Origin: Actinomycetota bacterium
GTDB lineage: Bacteria; Actinomycetota; Thermoleophilia; Gaiellales; Gaiellaceae
Direction of reading: 5' to 3'
Length of the DNA: 18,457 bases
Assembly: GCA_005885085.1 (NCBI GenBank)
Contig: VAXY01000040.1
Coordinates: 1-18,457, forward strand
Under the pieces are notes generated by a model. The model had not been told where the DNA came from. It did no database searches and was given only the letters and a program-made list of their open reading frames with translations. Position numbers and translations under genes: made by a program. Shown in pieces: positions 5,955 through 12,864 of the stretch (the first letter of the stretch is position 1; the number at the start of each line of letters is the position of its first letter).

Positions 5955-7877
5955 GTGAGCGTCGGGCCGACTCCTTCCGCCCCTCTGCGGCGTGGGCGGC
6001 GGCGCCGGGCTCAGCGGCTCGAACGCGTGCTCGGGACGCCGGCGCTCTTCGCGACTGCCTACGGCAACGTCGGCTCGTCGATCTACTACGCGCTCGGGCT
6101 GGTGGCGGGGATCGCGCTGGGGCTCACGCCGCTCGTCTTCGTCATCAGCGGCCTGATCTTCGCCGCCACCGCCGCGACGTATGCCGAGGGGACGGTGCGT
6201 TTTCCGGAGGCCGGCGGCTCCTCCAGCTTCGCGCGTCACGCCTTCAACGAACTGGTCTCCTTCGGGGCGGCGTGGGCGCAGATGCTGAACTACATCATCA
6301 CGATCGCCATCTCGGCGTTCTTCGTCCCGCACTACCTCTCGATCTTCTGGGGACCGCTGCGCGAGAACCCGTGGGACATCGTCGGTGGGGTCGCGGTCGT
6401 CACGGCGCTCGTGCTGCTGAACATCGTCGGGATCCGCGAGGCGGCGCGGCTGAACATCTTCCTGGCCGTGATCGACTTCGCGACGCAGCTGCTGCTCGTC
6501 CTGATCGGCTTCGCGCTGGTCTTCCACCCGCACATCGTCTTCTCCGCCAACCTGCACTGGGGAGTCGCGCCGACGTGGCGACACTTCCTCCTCGCGATTC
6601 CGATCGCGATGATCGCCTACACCGGCATCGAGACGGTCTCGAACCTGGCGGAGGAGGCGCGCGACCCTCCGCGCGACATCCCGCGCTCGATCTCCTGGGT
6701 CGCTGCGGCGGTGTTCGCGATCTACTTCACGCTGCCGCTGATCGCGCTCTCCGCACTCCCGGTGGAGAAGGCCGGGCACGGCTACCGCACGCTCCTCGGT
6801 CTGCCGCCCGACCAGGGAGGGTTCGTGAACGACCCTGTGCTCGGCCTCGTCGAGCATCTCGGCCTGCACGGACACCTCCTGAGCGCGGCCAAGATCTACG
6901 TCGGCATCCTCGCGGCGACGATCCTCTTCATCGCGACGAACGCGGGCGTGATCGGCGCGTCGCGGATCACGTACGCCATGGCCAGCTACCGGCAGCTGCC
7001 GGAGGTGTTCCGGCGCCTGCACCCGAAATTCAAGACGCCGTGGCTGTCGCTGGTCGTGTTCGCCGGCCTGATCTCGATCATCGTGCTCCTGCCCGGGAGG
7101 ACGAGGTTCCTCGGCGAGATGTACGCGTTCGGTGCGATGCTGTCGTTCACGATTGCGCACGTCTCGGTGATCGCGCTGCGGATGCAGTCGCGGGACGACG
7201 CCGAGGCGTTCACGATCCGACCGAGCCTGCGCATCCGAGGTGTCGACTGGCCGCTGTTCGCGATCTTCGGCGCGCTCGGAACGGGCATCGCGTGGATCGT
7301 GGTCGTCGTGCAGAAGCCCGGACCGCGGTGGGCCGGGCTGGGGTGGCTGGTCGTCGGCCTCGCGGCCTACATCGCGTACCGGCGATTCGTCATCCGGGAG
7401 CCCGTGACGGCGACGCTGCGTGCCCCCGTCATCATCGGGCCCGGCGCCGCGCTGGAGTACCGGAGGATCCTGGTCCCGGTGAAACCAGGGCGGGCGTCGG
7501 AGGAGGCGATCGACCTCGCCTGCCGCCTCGCCGCCGAGCGCCGCGCGAGGATTGCCGCCGTCAGCGTGGTGGTCGTCCCGCTCGAGCTCCCGCTCGACAC
7601 CCTGCTCGACAAGGAGGAGGCGCTCGCGTACGACGCGCTCGACGCCGCTGCGGCGATCGGCGAGCTCTACGGCGTCGACGTCAACGAGCGTCTCGTGAGG
7701 GCCCGCAGCGCCGGGCGGGCGATCGTCGACGAAGCGACCCGCCGCCACAGCGAGATCATCGTCATGGGCGCCCCGCGGGCAAAGCGCGGCCGCGGCGTCT
7801 TCAGCGAAACGGTCGACTTCGTGCTCAAGCACGCACCCTCCCGCGTCATGGTCGCCGCCGGGCGAAAGGCCGCGTGA
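5955..7877 (+). CDS. APC-superfamily permease with C-terminal Usp domain (paralogue 1)
   Basis: This 640-aa protein has an Arg-rich N-terminus, about 12 hydrophobic helices (residues ~30-480) and a cytosolic Usp-like domain from about residue 500 (YRRILVPVKPG...SEEAIDLACRLAAE) to the end. APC hallmarks are the unwound first helix region ATAYGNVGSSIYYALG and AYTGIETVSNLAEEARDPPRDIPRSI. The Usp nucleotide loop is degenerate: GAPRAKRGRGVFSETVD lacks the G-x2-G-x9-G(S/T) spacing, so ATP binding is doubtful. It is paralogous to the gene at 8101 (shared AYG...SSIY.ALG, YAEGT, FVPHY, NLAEE, VDFVLK/VDYVLK), pointing to tandem duplication. The same fold plus Usp tail occurs in the K+ importer KimA, and RCK genes lie nearby, so K+ is plausible, but amino acids are equally possible. 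Its stop overlaps the next small gene by 4 nt. Confidence 0.85.
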   Translation: MSVGPTPSAPLRRGRRRRAQRLERVLGTPALFATAYGNVGSSIYYALGLVAGIALGLTPLVFVISGLIFAATAATYAEGTVRFPEAGGSSSFARHAFNELVSFGAAWAQMLNYIITIAISAFFVPHYLSIFWGPLRENPWDIVGGVAVVTALVLLNIVGIREAARLNIFLAVIDFATQLLLVLIGFALVFHPHIVFSANLHWGVAPTWRHFLLAIPIAMIAYTGIETVSNLAEEARDPPRDIPRSISWVAAAVFAIYFTLPLIALSALPVEKAGHGYRTLLGLPPDQGGFVNDPVLGLVEHLGLHGHLLSAAKIYVGILAATILFIATNAGVIGASRITYAMASYRQLPEVFRRLHPKFKTPWLSLVVFAGLISIIVLLPGRTRFLGEMYAFGAMLSFTIAHVSVIALRMQSRDDAEAFTIRPSLRIRGVDWPLFAIFGALGTGIAWIVVVVQKPGPRWAGLGWLVVGLAAYIAYRRFVIREPVTATLRAPVIIGPGAALEYRRILVPVKPGRASEEAIDLACRLAAERRARIAAVSVVVVPLELPLDTLLDKEEALAYDALDAAAAIGELYGVDVNERLVRARSAGRAIVDEATRRHSEIIVMGAPRAKRGRGVFSETVDFVLKHAPSRVMVAAGRKAA

Positions 7878-8047
7878 ACCTCTACCGGTCCGGGATCGCG
7901 CTCTTCGGCGTGGTCTTCGTCGGGATCGGGATCGCACTGCTGGCGGTCACCGCCGCACAGGGCGGCGCCGCCTTCGGCTACCTGCTCGGCGTGCTCTTCG
8001 TCGCGCTCGGCCTCGGCCGGCTCTATCTGCTCCGGTCGCGGCGATAA
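7874..8047 (+). CDS. 57-aa two-helix membrane protein
   Basis: This small ORF starts with a GTG inside the GTGA overlap with the permease stop (7874-7877), the classical arrangement for translational coupling. The 57 residues hold two hydrophobic helices (IALFGVVFVGIGIALLAVTA and FGYLLGVLFVALGLGRLYLL) joined by a short Gly/Ala turn, with a basic tail RSRR. I recognise no family. Coupled expression and membrane location suggest a small partner of the Usp-tailed permease, but that is inference. The ORF is short, so chance is not excluded, though the amphipathic pattern and perfect coupling favour a real gene. Confidence 0.6.
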   Translation: MNLYRSGIALFGVVFVGIGIALLAVTAAQGGAAFGYLLGVLFVALGLGRLYLLRSRR

Positions 8048-8050
8048 CCT
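8045..8050 (+). promoter_or_regulatory. putative -10 of the second APC-Usp gene
   Basis: TAACCT (TAnnnT) overlaps the stop codon of the 57-aa gene. Transcription starting about 7 nt downstream would begin at 8056-8058, the first base of the hairpin listed next. The match of predicted start site and hairpin edge is the main support. No clear -35 is seen. Confidence 0.35.
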
Positions 8051-8055
8051 CAGTA

Positions 8056-8099
8056 AGTGCCCTTCCCAGCAATGCACCAGCATCACTGGAAAGGGCACT
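8056..8099 (+). promoter_or_regulatory. 44-nt hairpin covering the ribosome site of the second APC-Usp gene
   Basis: The 5' arm AGTGCCCTTCCCAG (8056-8069) pairs with CTGGAAAGGGCACT (8086-8099) with one mismatch (C8065/A8090). Inside it, ATGC (8072-8075) pairs with GCAT (8080-8083) around the loop ACCA, separated by a 2x2 internal loop: 18 pairs and 3 mismatches overall counted end to end in Watson-Crick terms. The only Shine-Dalgarno-like stretch, AAAGGG (8090-8095), is buried in the stem, and the GTG start (8101) begins one base after it. As an RNA this would occlude ribosome binding, so a translational switch (ligand, protein or temperature) is a reasonable hypothesis. As DNA it could be an operator. 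It matches no riboswitch class I know, including the ydaO c-di-AMP class common before K+ genes. Confidence 0.6.
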
Positions 8100-8100
8100 A

Positions 8101-9984
8101 GTGGCGCGCAAGCTGCCCCGCCTGCAACGCGTCCTCGACGCTCCGGCGCTCTTCTCGATCGCGTACGGCGAGATCGCGTCGTCGATCTACTTCGCCCTCG
8201 GGATCATCGCGCTGCACGCGTTCGGCTTCGCCCCCGCGGTCCTGTTCGCCGCCGGCCTCCTCTTCATCGTCGTCTCGCTCTCGTATGCCGAAGGGACGGC
8301 CGCGATCCGCGAGACCGGGGGCGCCGCCACCTTCGTCCGCATCGCCTTCAACGACTTCTGGGGCTTCGTCACCGGCTGGGTGCTCTTCCTCGACTACCTG
8401 ATCGTGATCGCGCTCTCCGCGCTGTTCGTGCCGCACTACGTCGCCGGCGCCTTCTTCACCAAGGTTCACCGTCCCTGGGACGTCGTGATCGGCTGCGGCG
8501 TGATCGCAGGCATCGCCGCCGTGCGGCTCGTTCACCGCACGCGCCTGCACCGCTGGGCGCTGATCGTCGCGCTCGTCGACCTCGCGACGCAGCTCCTGAT
8601 CGTTGCGCTCGGCTTCGCGCTGCTGTTCTCGCCGCATGCGCTCACCGCCGGGACCTCGCTGGGCGTGACGCCGTCCTGGCATTCGATCGCGTTCGCGATC
8701 CCGCTCGCGATGCTCGCGTACACCGGCCTCGAGACCGTCGCCAACCTGGCGGAGGAGACCAGGCGTCCGGGACGCGATCTCCCGCGGTCGCTCTTCGGCG
8801 CGATCGGCCTGGTCGTCGTGCTGTACGTCGCGATCGCCGTGGTCGCGCTCTCTGCTTTCCCGGCCGAGCACGGGACGCTGCTCGGCAGCAACTGGCTGCG
8901 CGCGCCACTCGTCGGAGTCGCCGCGCAGATCCGCGCCCAGGTGCCGAGCTTCATCGGCTATCCCGTCCAGGTGTTCGTCGGTCTCTCGGGCGCGCTGATC
9001 CTGCTCACGGCCGCGACGACGTCGATCTCCGGCTTCGGCCGGCTGGCCTATTCGCTCGGCGAGCACGGCCAGCTGCCACGCAAGTTCGGAATGCTGCGGC
9101 AGCGGACGGTCGTCGCGCCTCAGTCGATCGTCGCTGCCGCGGCGATCGCGATCGCGCTGCTCGCCGGCACCGCCGTGCTCCCACATCCCGTCTTCTTCCT
9201 GGCGAGCCTCTTCAGCTTCGGCGTCCTGCTCGCGTTCACCGCGGCGCAGCTGGCCGTGATCAAGCTCAGGTTCAGCGACCCGAAGCGCCGGCGGCCGTAT
9301 CGCGTCCCCTTCACCGTCGGACGGATCCCCGTGCCGTCGCTGATCGGTGCCGCGCTGACGTTCGTCGTCTGGGTGGACGCGCTCGCGACGCACGTCGGCG
9401 CACGCTACGCGGGGCCCGCCTGGCTGGCAGTCGGGCTCGTGATCTACGTCGGCGTCCGCCGCTCGCGCGGGGAGGGGCTGTTCGAACCGGTCATCTCGGC
9501 CGACGAACACCGCGGCCTGGCCGAGGCGGAGTTCTCGAAGATCCTCGTCCCGATGAAGCTCGGGGAGATCGGGGAGGAGATGATCGCGACAGCAGTGAAG
9601 CTCGCCCAGGAGCGTGGCGCGGCCGTGGAGGCGCTGCACGTGATCCGCGTGCCGATGGAGCTGCCGCTCGACGCCGAGCTCCTCGACGAGGAGGAGCGGG
9701 CCGAGGCGTCGATCGCGGAGGCCAAGCTGCTCGGCGCCGATCACGGCGTCCGGGTCGACGGCCGCACCGTGCGTGCGCGTGCGATCGGCCAGGCGATCGT
9801 TCAGGAGGCGCACGACCAGGGCGCCGACCTGATCGTGCTCGGCTCGGCGCCGCGGTGGCGGCGCCAGTCGCGCTTCTTCTCGCCCACGGTCGACTACGTC
9901 CTCAAGAAGGCACCCGCGGAGGTGTTGATCGTCGCGTTTCCTCAGGGCGTCCTGGAGGGGGACGGCGCAGGACAGGAAGGTTGA
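8101..9984 (+). CDS. APC-superfamily permease with C-terminal Usp domain (paralogue 2)
   Basis: This 627-aa protein repeats the architecture of the gene at 5955: a short basic N-terminus, about 12 membrane helices, then a Usp-like domain from about residue 478 (FSKILVPMKLGEIGEEMIATAVKLAQERG). Shared landmarks are SIAYGEIASSIYFALG, YAEGT, AYTGLETVANLAEETRRPGRDLPRSL and FSPTVDYVLKKAP. Its Usp loop (GSAPRWRRQSRFFSPTVD) also lacks the canonical glycines. The GTG at 8101 sits directly at the end of the 44-nt hairpin. Two RCK proteins follow downstream, which hints at K+ (or other cation) transport, though the family is mostly amino-acid transporters; substrate is unproven. Sequence divergence from paralogue 1 is substantial, so the duplication is old. 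Confidence 0.85.
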   Translation: MARKLPRLQRVLDAPALFSIAYGEIASSIYFALGIIALHAFGFAPAVLFAAGLLFIVVSLSYAEGTAAIRETGGAATFVRIAFNDFWGFVTGWVLFLDYLIVIALSALFVPHYVAGAFFTKVHRPWDVVIGCGVIAGIAAVRLVHRTRLHRWALIVALVDLATQLLIVALGFALLFSPHALTAGTSLGVTPSWHSIAFAIPLAMLAYTGLETVANLAEETRRPGRDLPRSLFGAIGLVVVLYVAIAVVALSAFPAEHGTLLGSNWLRAPLVGVAAQIRAQVPSFIGYPVQVFVGLSGALILLTAATTSISGFGRLAYSLGEHGQLPRKFGMLRQRTVVAPQSIVAAAAIAIALLAGTAVLPHPVFFLASLFSFGVLLAFTAAQLAVIKLRFSDPKRRRPYRVPFTVGRIPVPSLIGAALTFVVWVDALATHVGARYAGPAWLAVGLVIYVGVRRSRGEGLFEPVISADEHRGLAEAEFSKILVPMKLGEIGEEMIATAVKLAQERGAAVEALHVIRVPMELPLDAELLDEEERAEASIAEAKLLGADHGVRVDGRTVRARAIGQAIVQEAHDQGADLIVLGSAPRWRRQSRFFSPTVDYVLKKAPAEVLIVAFPQGVLEGDGAGQEG

Positions 9985-9993
9985 CCGCCGAGC

Positions 9994-9999
9994 TACGCT
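9994..9999 (+). promoter_or_regulatory. putative -10 for leaderless transcription of the first RCK gene
   Basis: TACGCT (TAnnnT) with GAGCGT between it and the GTG at 10006, a 6-nt spacing. Hexamer and spacing are identical to those before the ligase gene at 2189. No Shine-Dalgarno precedes the GTG. Confidence 0.4.
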
Positions 10000-10005
10000 G
10001 AGCGT

Positions 10006-10437
10006 GTGAAGCTCATCGTCATCGGCTGCGGCCGGGTGGGCTCGACGATCGCGAAGCGTTTCGCCTCGGAAGGCTGGGACGTAACGGCCATCGACGAGAA
10101 GGAGTCCGCCCTCAGCCGCCTGGGAGAGGACTGGACCGGAGGGTTCATCGTCGGCCATGGCATGGACACCGCCGTGCTGCGCGAGGCCGGCATCGAAGAG
10201 GCCGACTCGGTCGTCGTTGCCACCGACGGCGACAACACGAATCTGGTCATCGGCCAGGTCGCGCAGAAGCGGTTCGGGATCGACTGCACGGTCGTCCGCA
10301 TCCTCGACCCGGCGCGGGCCGAGTTCTACAACAAGCGCGGGCTGCGCACGATCTGCCCGACCTCGACGGCGATCGACGCTCTGAGCGACGCCGTCCGCAC
10401 GTGCGTCGTGCCGCAACGCGAGGAGGTGCGCGCCTAG
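10006..10437 (+). CDS. TrkA-N (RCK-type) NAD-binding potassium transport regulator, N-domain only
   Basis: This 143-aa protein is a single RCK/TrkA-N Rossmann domain, the cytosolic regulatory unit that binds NAD(H) or nucleotides and gates K+ transporters such as TrkH/KtrB. MKLIVIGCGRVGSTIAKRF contains the GxGxxG loop, AIDEKES gives the acidic end of the second strand, and ADSVVVATDGDNTNLVIGQVAQ is the usual third-to-fourth strand region. It lacks a TrkA-C domain, which the next gene supplies. The stop TAG is followed immediately by the ATG of the next gene. The GTG start lacks a ribosome site but has a leaderless-type -10 upstream. No TrkH/KtrB pore subunit is in the window, so the partner may be one of the APC-Usp permeases. 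Confidence 0.9.
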   Translation: MKLIVIGCGRVGSTIAKRFASEGWDVTAIDEKESALSRLGEDWTGGFIVGHGMDTAVLREAGIEEADSVVVATDGDNTNLVIGQVAQKRFGIDCTVVRILDPARAEFYNKRGLRTICPTSTAIDALSDAVRTCVVPQREEVRA

Positions 10438-11100
10438 ATGTATGTCCTGATTGCCGGCGGTGGGAAGGCGGGCGCGAACGTCATGCGCACGCTCCTGCGC
10501 AACGGCCACGAGGCGACGATCATCGAGCAGGATCGCGACCGGTACGAGCGGCTCGAGTCCGAGTTCGAGCACCAGGCGATGAACGGCGACGCGACCGAGC
10601 TGTTCGTGCTCGAGAAGGCGGGGATCAAGCGCCCGCCGGACCTCGTGCTCGCCCTCACGGGCGACGACGAGGACAACCTCGTCATCTCGCAGATTTCGAA
10701 GGAGAAGTACGCGGTCCCGAAGGTAATCGCGCGTGTCAACGATCCCCGCAACCAGCCGCACTTCGACCTGCTCGGCATCTCGCCGACCGTCTGCGCGACG
10801 TCGAGCATCCTCGGGCTCGTCGAGCACGAGGTGCCCGAGCACGACCTCGTGCATCTGCTCGAGCTGCGGAAGGAAAACCTGGAGATCGTCGAGGTGCAGA
10901 TCGACAAGAGCTCTCCGTGCGCCGGCAAGACCGTCGAGAAGCTGAAGCTCCCCGAAGGCTCACGCCTGATCTCGGTGATGAGGAACGGGAGGGCGGAGAT
11001 CGCCGTCGGTTCGACCGAGCTCCAGCCCGGTGACCAGGTGCTCGCAATCCTGCAGCCCGGCAAGGAAGACGAGCTCCGGCAGATCCTGCTTAAGAAGTAA
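10438..11100 (+). CDS. TrkA-type protein with TrkA-N and TrkA-C domains
   Basis: This 220-aa protein is a complete RCK unit. TrkA-N covers about residues 1-120 (YVLIAGGGKAGANVMRTLL glycine loop; IIEQDRDR with the acidic strand end; LVLALTGDDEDNLVISQIS). TrkA-C covers about 135-218 (LVEVQ-like strand EIVEVQIDKSSPCAGKTVEKLKLPEGSRL cannot be missed, ending GDQVLAILQPGKEDELRQILL). The ATG directly abuts the previous stop, with AGGAGG at 10421-10426, 11 nt upstream, inside the previous gene. Pairing of an N-only and an N+C RCK is common in actinobacteria and suggests a hetero-oligomeric gating ring. Ligand (NAD+/NADH or c-di-AMP at TrkA-C) is not determined. Confidence 0.9.
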   Translation: MYVLIAGGGKAGANVMRTLLRNGHEATIIEQDRDRYERLESEFEHQAMNGDATELFVLEKAGIKRPPDLVLALTGDDEDNLVISQISKEKYAVPKVIARVNDPRNQPHFDLLGISPTVCATSSILGLVEHEVPEHDLVHLLELRKENLEIVEVQIDKSSPCAGKTVEKLKLPEGSRLISVMRNGRAEIAVGSTELQPGDQVLAILQPGKEDELRQILLKK

Positions 11101-11133
11101 GTAAAGACTCGAACCGAACGGCGCCGACGCCGG

Positions 11134-11139
11134 TAGGTT
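11134..11139 (+). promoter_or_regulatory. putative -10 for leaderless transcription of the sugar dehydrogenase gene
   Basis: TAGGTT (TAnnnT) lies 7 nt before the ATG at 11147. The alternative reading is a weak GGTAGG ribosome site (11132-11137, 9 nt from the ATG). Both use the same bases and cannot be separated by inspection. Confidence 0.3.
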
Positions 11140-11146
11140 GGCCGAG

Positions 11147-12199
11147 ATGCTCGTCGCGTTGCTCGCCTCCGCCGCGCTCGTTTCCCAACAGCAGCAACAG
11201 CTGTCGGTGCAACCGTTCGCGCAGGGGCTCCGCCCGCTGACCGCGATCGCGTCGACACCGGCCGAGCCGAAGCGGCTCTACGCAGTGGAGCAGTCCGGCC
11301 GGATCGTGTACTTCGTCAACGGCCGCCTCGGAGGAACCTTTATCGACCTGCGCGGCCGGATTACGAGCGGCGGAGAGCAGGGACTGCTCTCGCTCGCGTT
11401 CCATCCGAACTACAAGCGCAATCACCGCTTCTACGTCGACTACACCGACACGCACGGAAACACGAGGGTGATGGAGTTCCGCTCGCGAAGCGGCCACGGA
11501 GTCGCGTCGAGCGCGCGGCAGCTGCTGTTCGTGCGACAGCCATACGTCAATCACAACGGTGGCGAGCTGCAGTTCGACTGGGCGGGCTTCCTCTACGTGG
11601 GCATGGGCGACGGCGGCTCGGAAGGCGATCCCCAGAACCGCGCCCAGAATCCCAGCGAGCGCCTCGGGAAGCTCCTCCGCATCAAGCCACTCCTCAAGGG
11701 CGCGCACTGGCAGACGGTCGCGCTCGGCCTGCGGAATCCCTGGCGCTTCTCGTTCGACCGGACCAACGGAGACCTGTACATCGCGGACGTCGGCCAGAAC
11801 AACTGGGAGGAGATCGACTACCGGGCGGCGGGCCACGTGAGCAAGCTCGCGAACTACGGCTGGAAGGCGTTCGAGGGACGGGCGCGGTTCTCCAACACCG
11901 CGCTCGGCTCCGGTGAGCTCGTCTCGCCCGTGTACGCGTACAGCCACGCCGACGGCAACTGCTCCGTCAGCGGCGGGTACGTCTACCGCGGCCAGGCCGT
12001 CGACGCAGCTGCCGGACGGTACTTCTTCGGGGACTACTGCTCGGGCTTCGTCTGGAGCCTGCGCATCGACAACGGCGGTGCCGCGGATGTCCGCCGTGAG
12101 CCTTTCCGCGTCGCGTCGCTGACCTCGTTCGGAGAGGACGCCTCGGGCGAGCTGTACTTCGCCACCGGCAACGGCCGCATCTTCAAACTCAGCGCCTGA
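11147..12199 (+). CDS. PQQ-dependent sugar dehydrogenase (GSDH / aldose sugar dehydrogenase family)
   Basis: This 350-aa protein is a soluble six-bladed beta-propeller of the glucose/sorbosone dehydrogenase family, which oxidises aldose sugars using PQQ, normally outside the membrane. Landmarks: GGEQGLLSLAFHPNY (75-89), VNHNGGELQF with the conserved His136, VGMGDGGSEGDPQN, GLRNPWRFSFD (194-204), IADVGQNNWEEIDY and NYGWKAFEG. Three Cys near the C-terminus (NCSVSGGYVYRG and DYCSGFVW) could form a disulfide. I chose the ATG at 11147 over the TTG at 11138. The N-terminus MLVALLASAALVS is hydrophobic but lacks basic residues, so it is a weak signal peptide; it is followed by QQQQQ. The protein is on the short side for the family, with the loop before GLRNP compressed. 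No PQQ synthesis genes are present here. Confidence 0.85.
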   Translation: MLVALLASAALVSQQQQQLSVQPFAQGLRPLTAIASTPAEPKRLYAVEQSGRIVYFVNGRLGGTFIDLRGRITSGGEQGLLSLAFHPNYKRNHRFYVDYTDTHGNTRVMEFRSRSGHGVASSARQLLFVRQPYVNHNGGELQFDWAGFLYVGMGDGGSEGDPQNRAQNPSERLGKLLRIKPLLKGAHWQTVALGLRNPWRFSFDRTNGDLYIADVGQNNWEEIDYRAAGHVSKLANYGWKAFEGRARFSNTALGSGELVSPVYAYSHADGNCSVSGGYVYRGQAVDAAAGRYFFGDYCSGFVWSLRIDNGGAADVRREPFRVASLTSFGEDASGELYFATGNGRIFKLSA

Positions 12200-12213
12200 C
12201 GCGAGTCTACGAC

Positions 12214-12246
12214 GCGCCGGCGGCCTAGCCGGTTCGGCGCCGGCGC
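12214..12246. terminator. bidirectional hairpin between convergent genes
   Basis: GCGCCGG (12214-12220) pairs with CCGGCGC (12240-12246), and inside it CGGC (12221-12224) pairs with GCCG (12228-12231) around CTA. It lies between the stop of the sugar dehydrogenase (+) and the end of the coiled-coil gene (-), whose stop codon is the inner loop. There is no T-run on either side. Confidence 0.4.
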
Positions 12247-12446
12247 ACGGTCGGTGCCTGCCGGCCCAGCGCGGCGTAGGCGAGCGCCTGCAGCGACTCG
12301 TTCAGCGTCGACAGCTCGCGGGAGATGCGCAGCAGATGCTCGTTCGTATCGAGATGCCGGTTGAGTGAGTGCATCTCGGCGCAGAGGCGGTCGAGCCGCT
12401 CGAGCAGTGCATCAAGCTGCCTGTCTCCGACATCCTTCCGGTCCAC
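12225..12446 (-). CDS. small coiled-coil protein, unknown function
   Basis: A 73-aa protein with a continuous heptad-like helix from about residue 11 (LDALLERLDRLCAEMHSLNRHLDTNEHLLRISRELSTLNESLQALAY) and a basic tail (RQAPTVRRRRTG). I recognise no family. It starts with GTG 4 nt after the stop of the HAD-like gene on the same strand, so it is the last gene of the VanZ-HAD operon. No ribosome site stands out, consistent with translational coupling. A small dimerising or structural protein is the most one can say. Confidence 0.65.
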   Translation of the reverse strand: MDRKDVGDRQLDALLERLDRLCAEMHSLNRHLDTNEHLLRISRELSTLNESLQALAYAALGRQAPTVRRRRTG

Positions 12447-12450
12447 AGGA

Positions 12451-12864
12451 TCATCTTAGGCTCAGCAGTTCCGCCCGCGTGCGCACGACCGTGGCGTCAG
12501 CGCCGAGGTGCTCCAGCAGGCGCGCTCGGGCGTCGTCGCCGGTTTCGACGACCGTGACGCGGCCGTCGGCGCCGAGGTGCGAGAGCGCGACGCGGGCCAG
12601 TTCCTCGGGCATGTCCGTGAAGACGCCGATTCGCACGCCCGCCGCGTGCAGTCGCCGGAGGGCCTCGGTTGCAGCGGCGTCACGGCGCAGGTAGACAGGA
12701 GCACGTTCCTCCGCGAAGCGTTCGAGCAGCTGACGCCAGTTCGGCAGCTGCTCGTCGAGCGCGGCCACGTCGACACGAAAGCGCCGCCCGGCGTCCGCGA
12801 GCCAGTCGCGCCAAAGCGGGCCGGTGTCGCCGAGGGCGGCGAGGTCGACCACGACCGCTCTCAA
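12451..12864 (-). CDS. HAD-like protein, probably catalytically degenerate
   Basis: About 137 residues with the outline of a haloacid dehalogenase-like phosphatase: a first strand with Asp (AVVVDLAALGDTGPLWRDWL), a helical cap-like stretch (NWRQLLERFAEERAPVY), motif II-like GVFTDMPEELARVALSHLG and a late acidic region (ETGDDARARLLEHLG). The second Asp of the DxD nucleophile motif is replaced (D-L-A), so phosphatase activity is doubtful. The TTG start at 12864 is inferred from a 4-nt TTGA overlap with the VanZ stop. A longer reading frame extends back to 13317 but runs through the VanZ gene in a shadow frame. GTG at 12852 is an alternative start. The stop (12451-12453) lies 4 nt from the next gene. 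HAD assignment is moderate. Confidence 0.6.
   Translation of the reverse strand: MRAVVVDLAALGDTGPLWRDWLADAGRRFRVDVAALDEQLPNWRQLLERFAEERAPVYLRRDAAATEALRRLHAAGVRIGVFTDMPEELARVALSHLGADGRVTVVETGDDARARLLEHLGADATVVRTRAELLSLR

Noticed and set aside
5796..7937. 713-codon open frame on the minus strand
   Set aside because: Antisense shadow of the first permease gene with the same biased composition.
8056..8099. Intrinsic terminator or insertion-sequence end instead of a 5' UTR hairpin
   Set aside because: No T-run follows, the next start codon is one base away, and there is no transposase or target-site duplication nearby.
8098..10854. 918-codon open frame on the minus strand
   Set aside because: Antisense to the second permease and RCK genes, low-complexity RDEH composition, no motifs.
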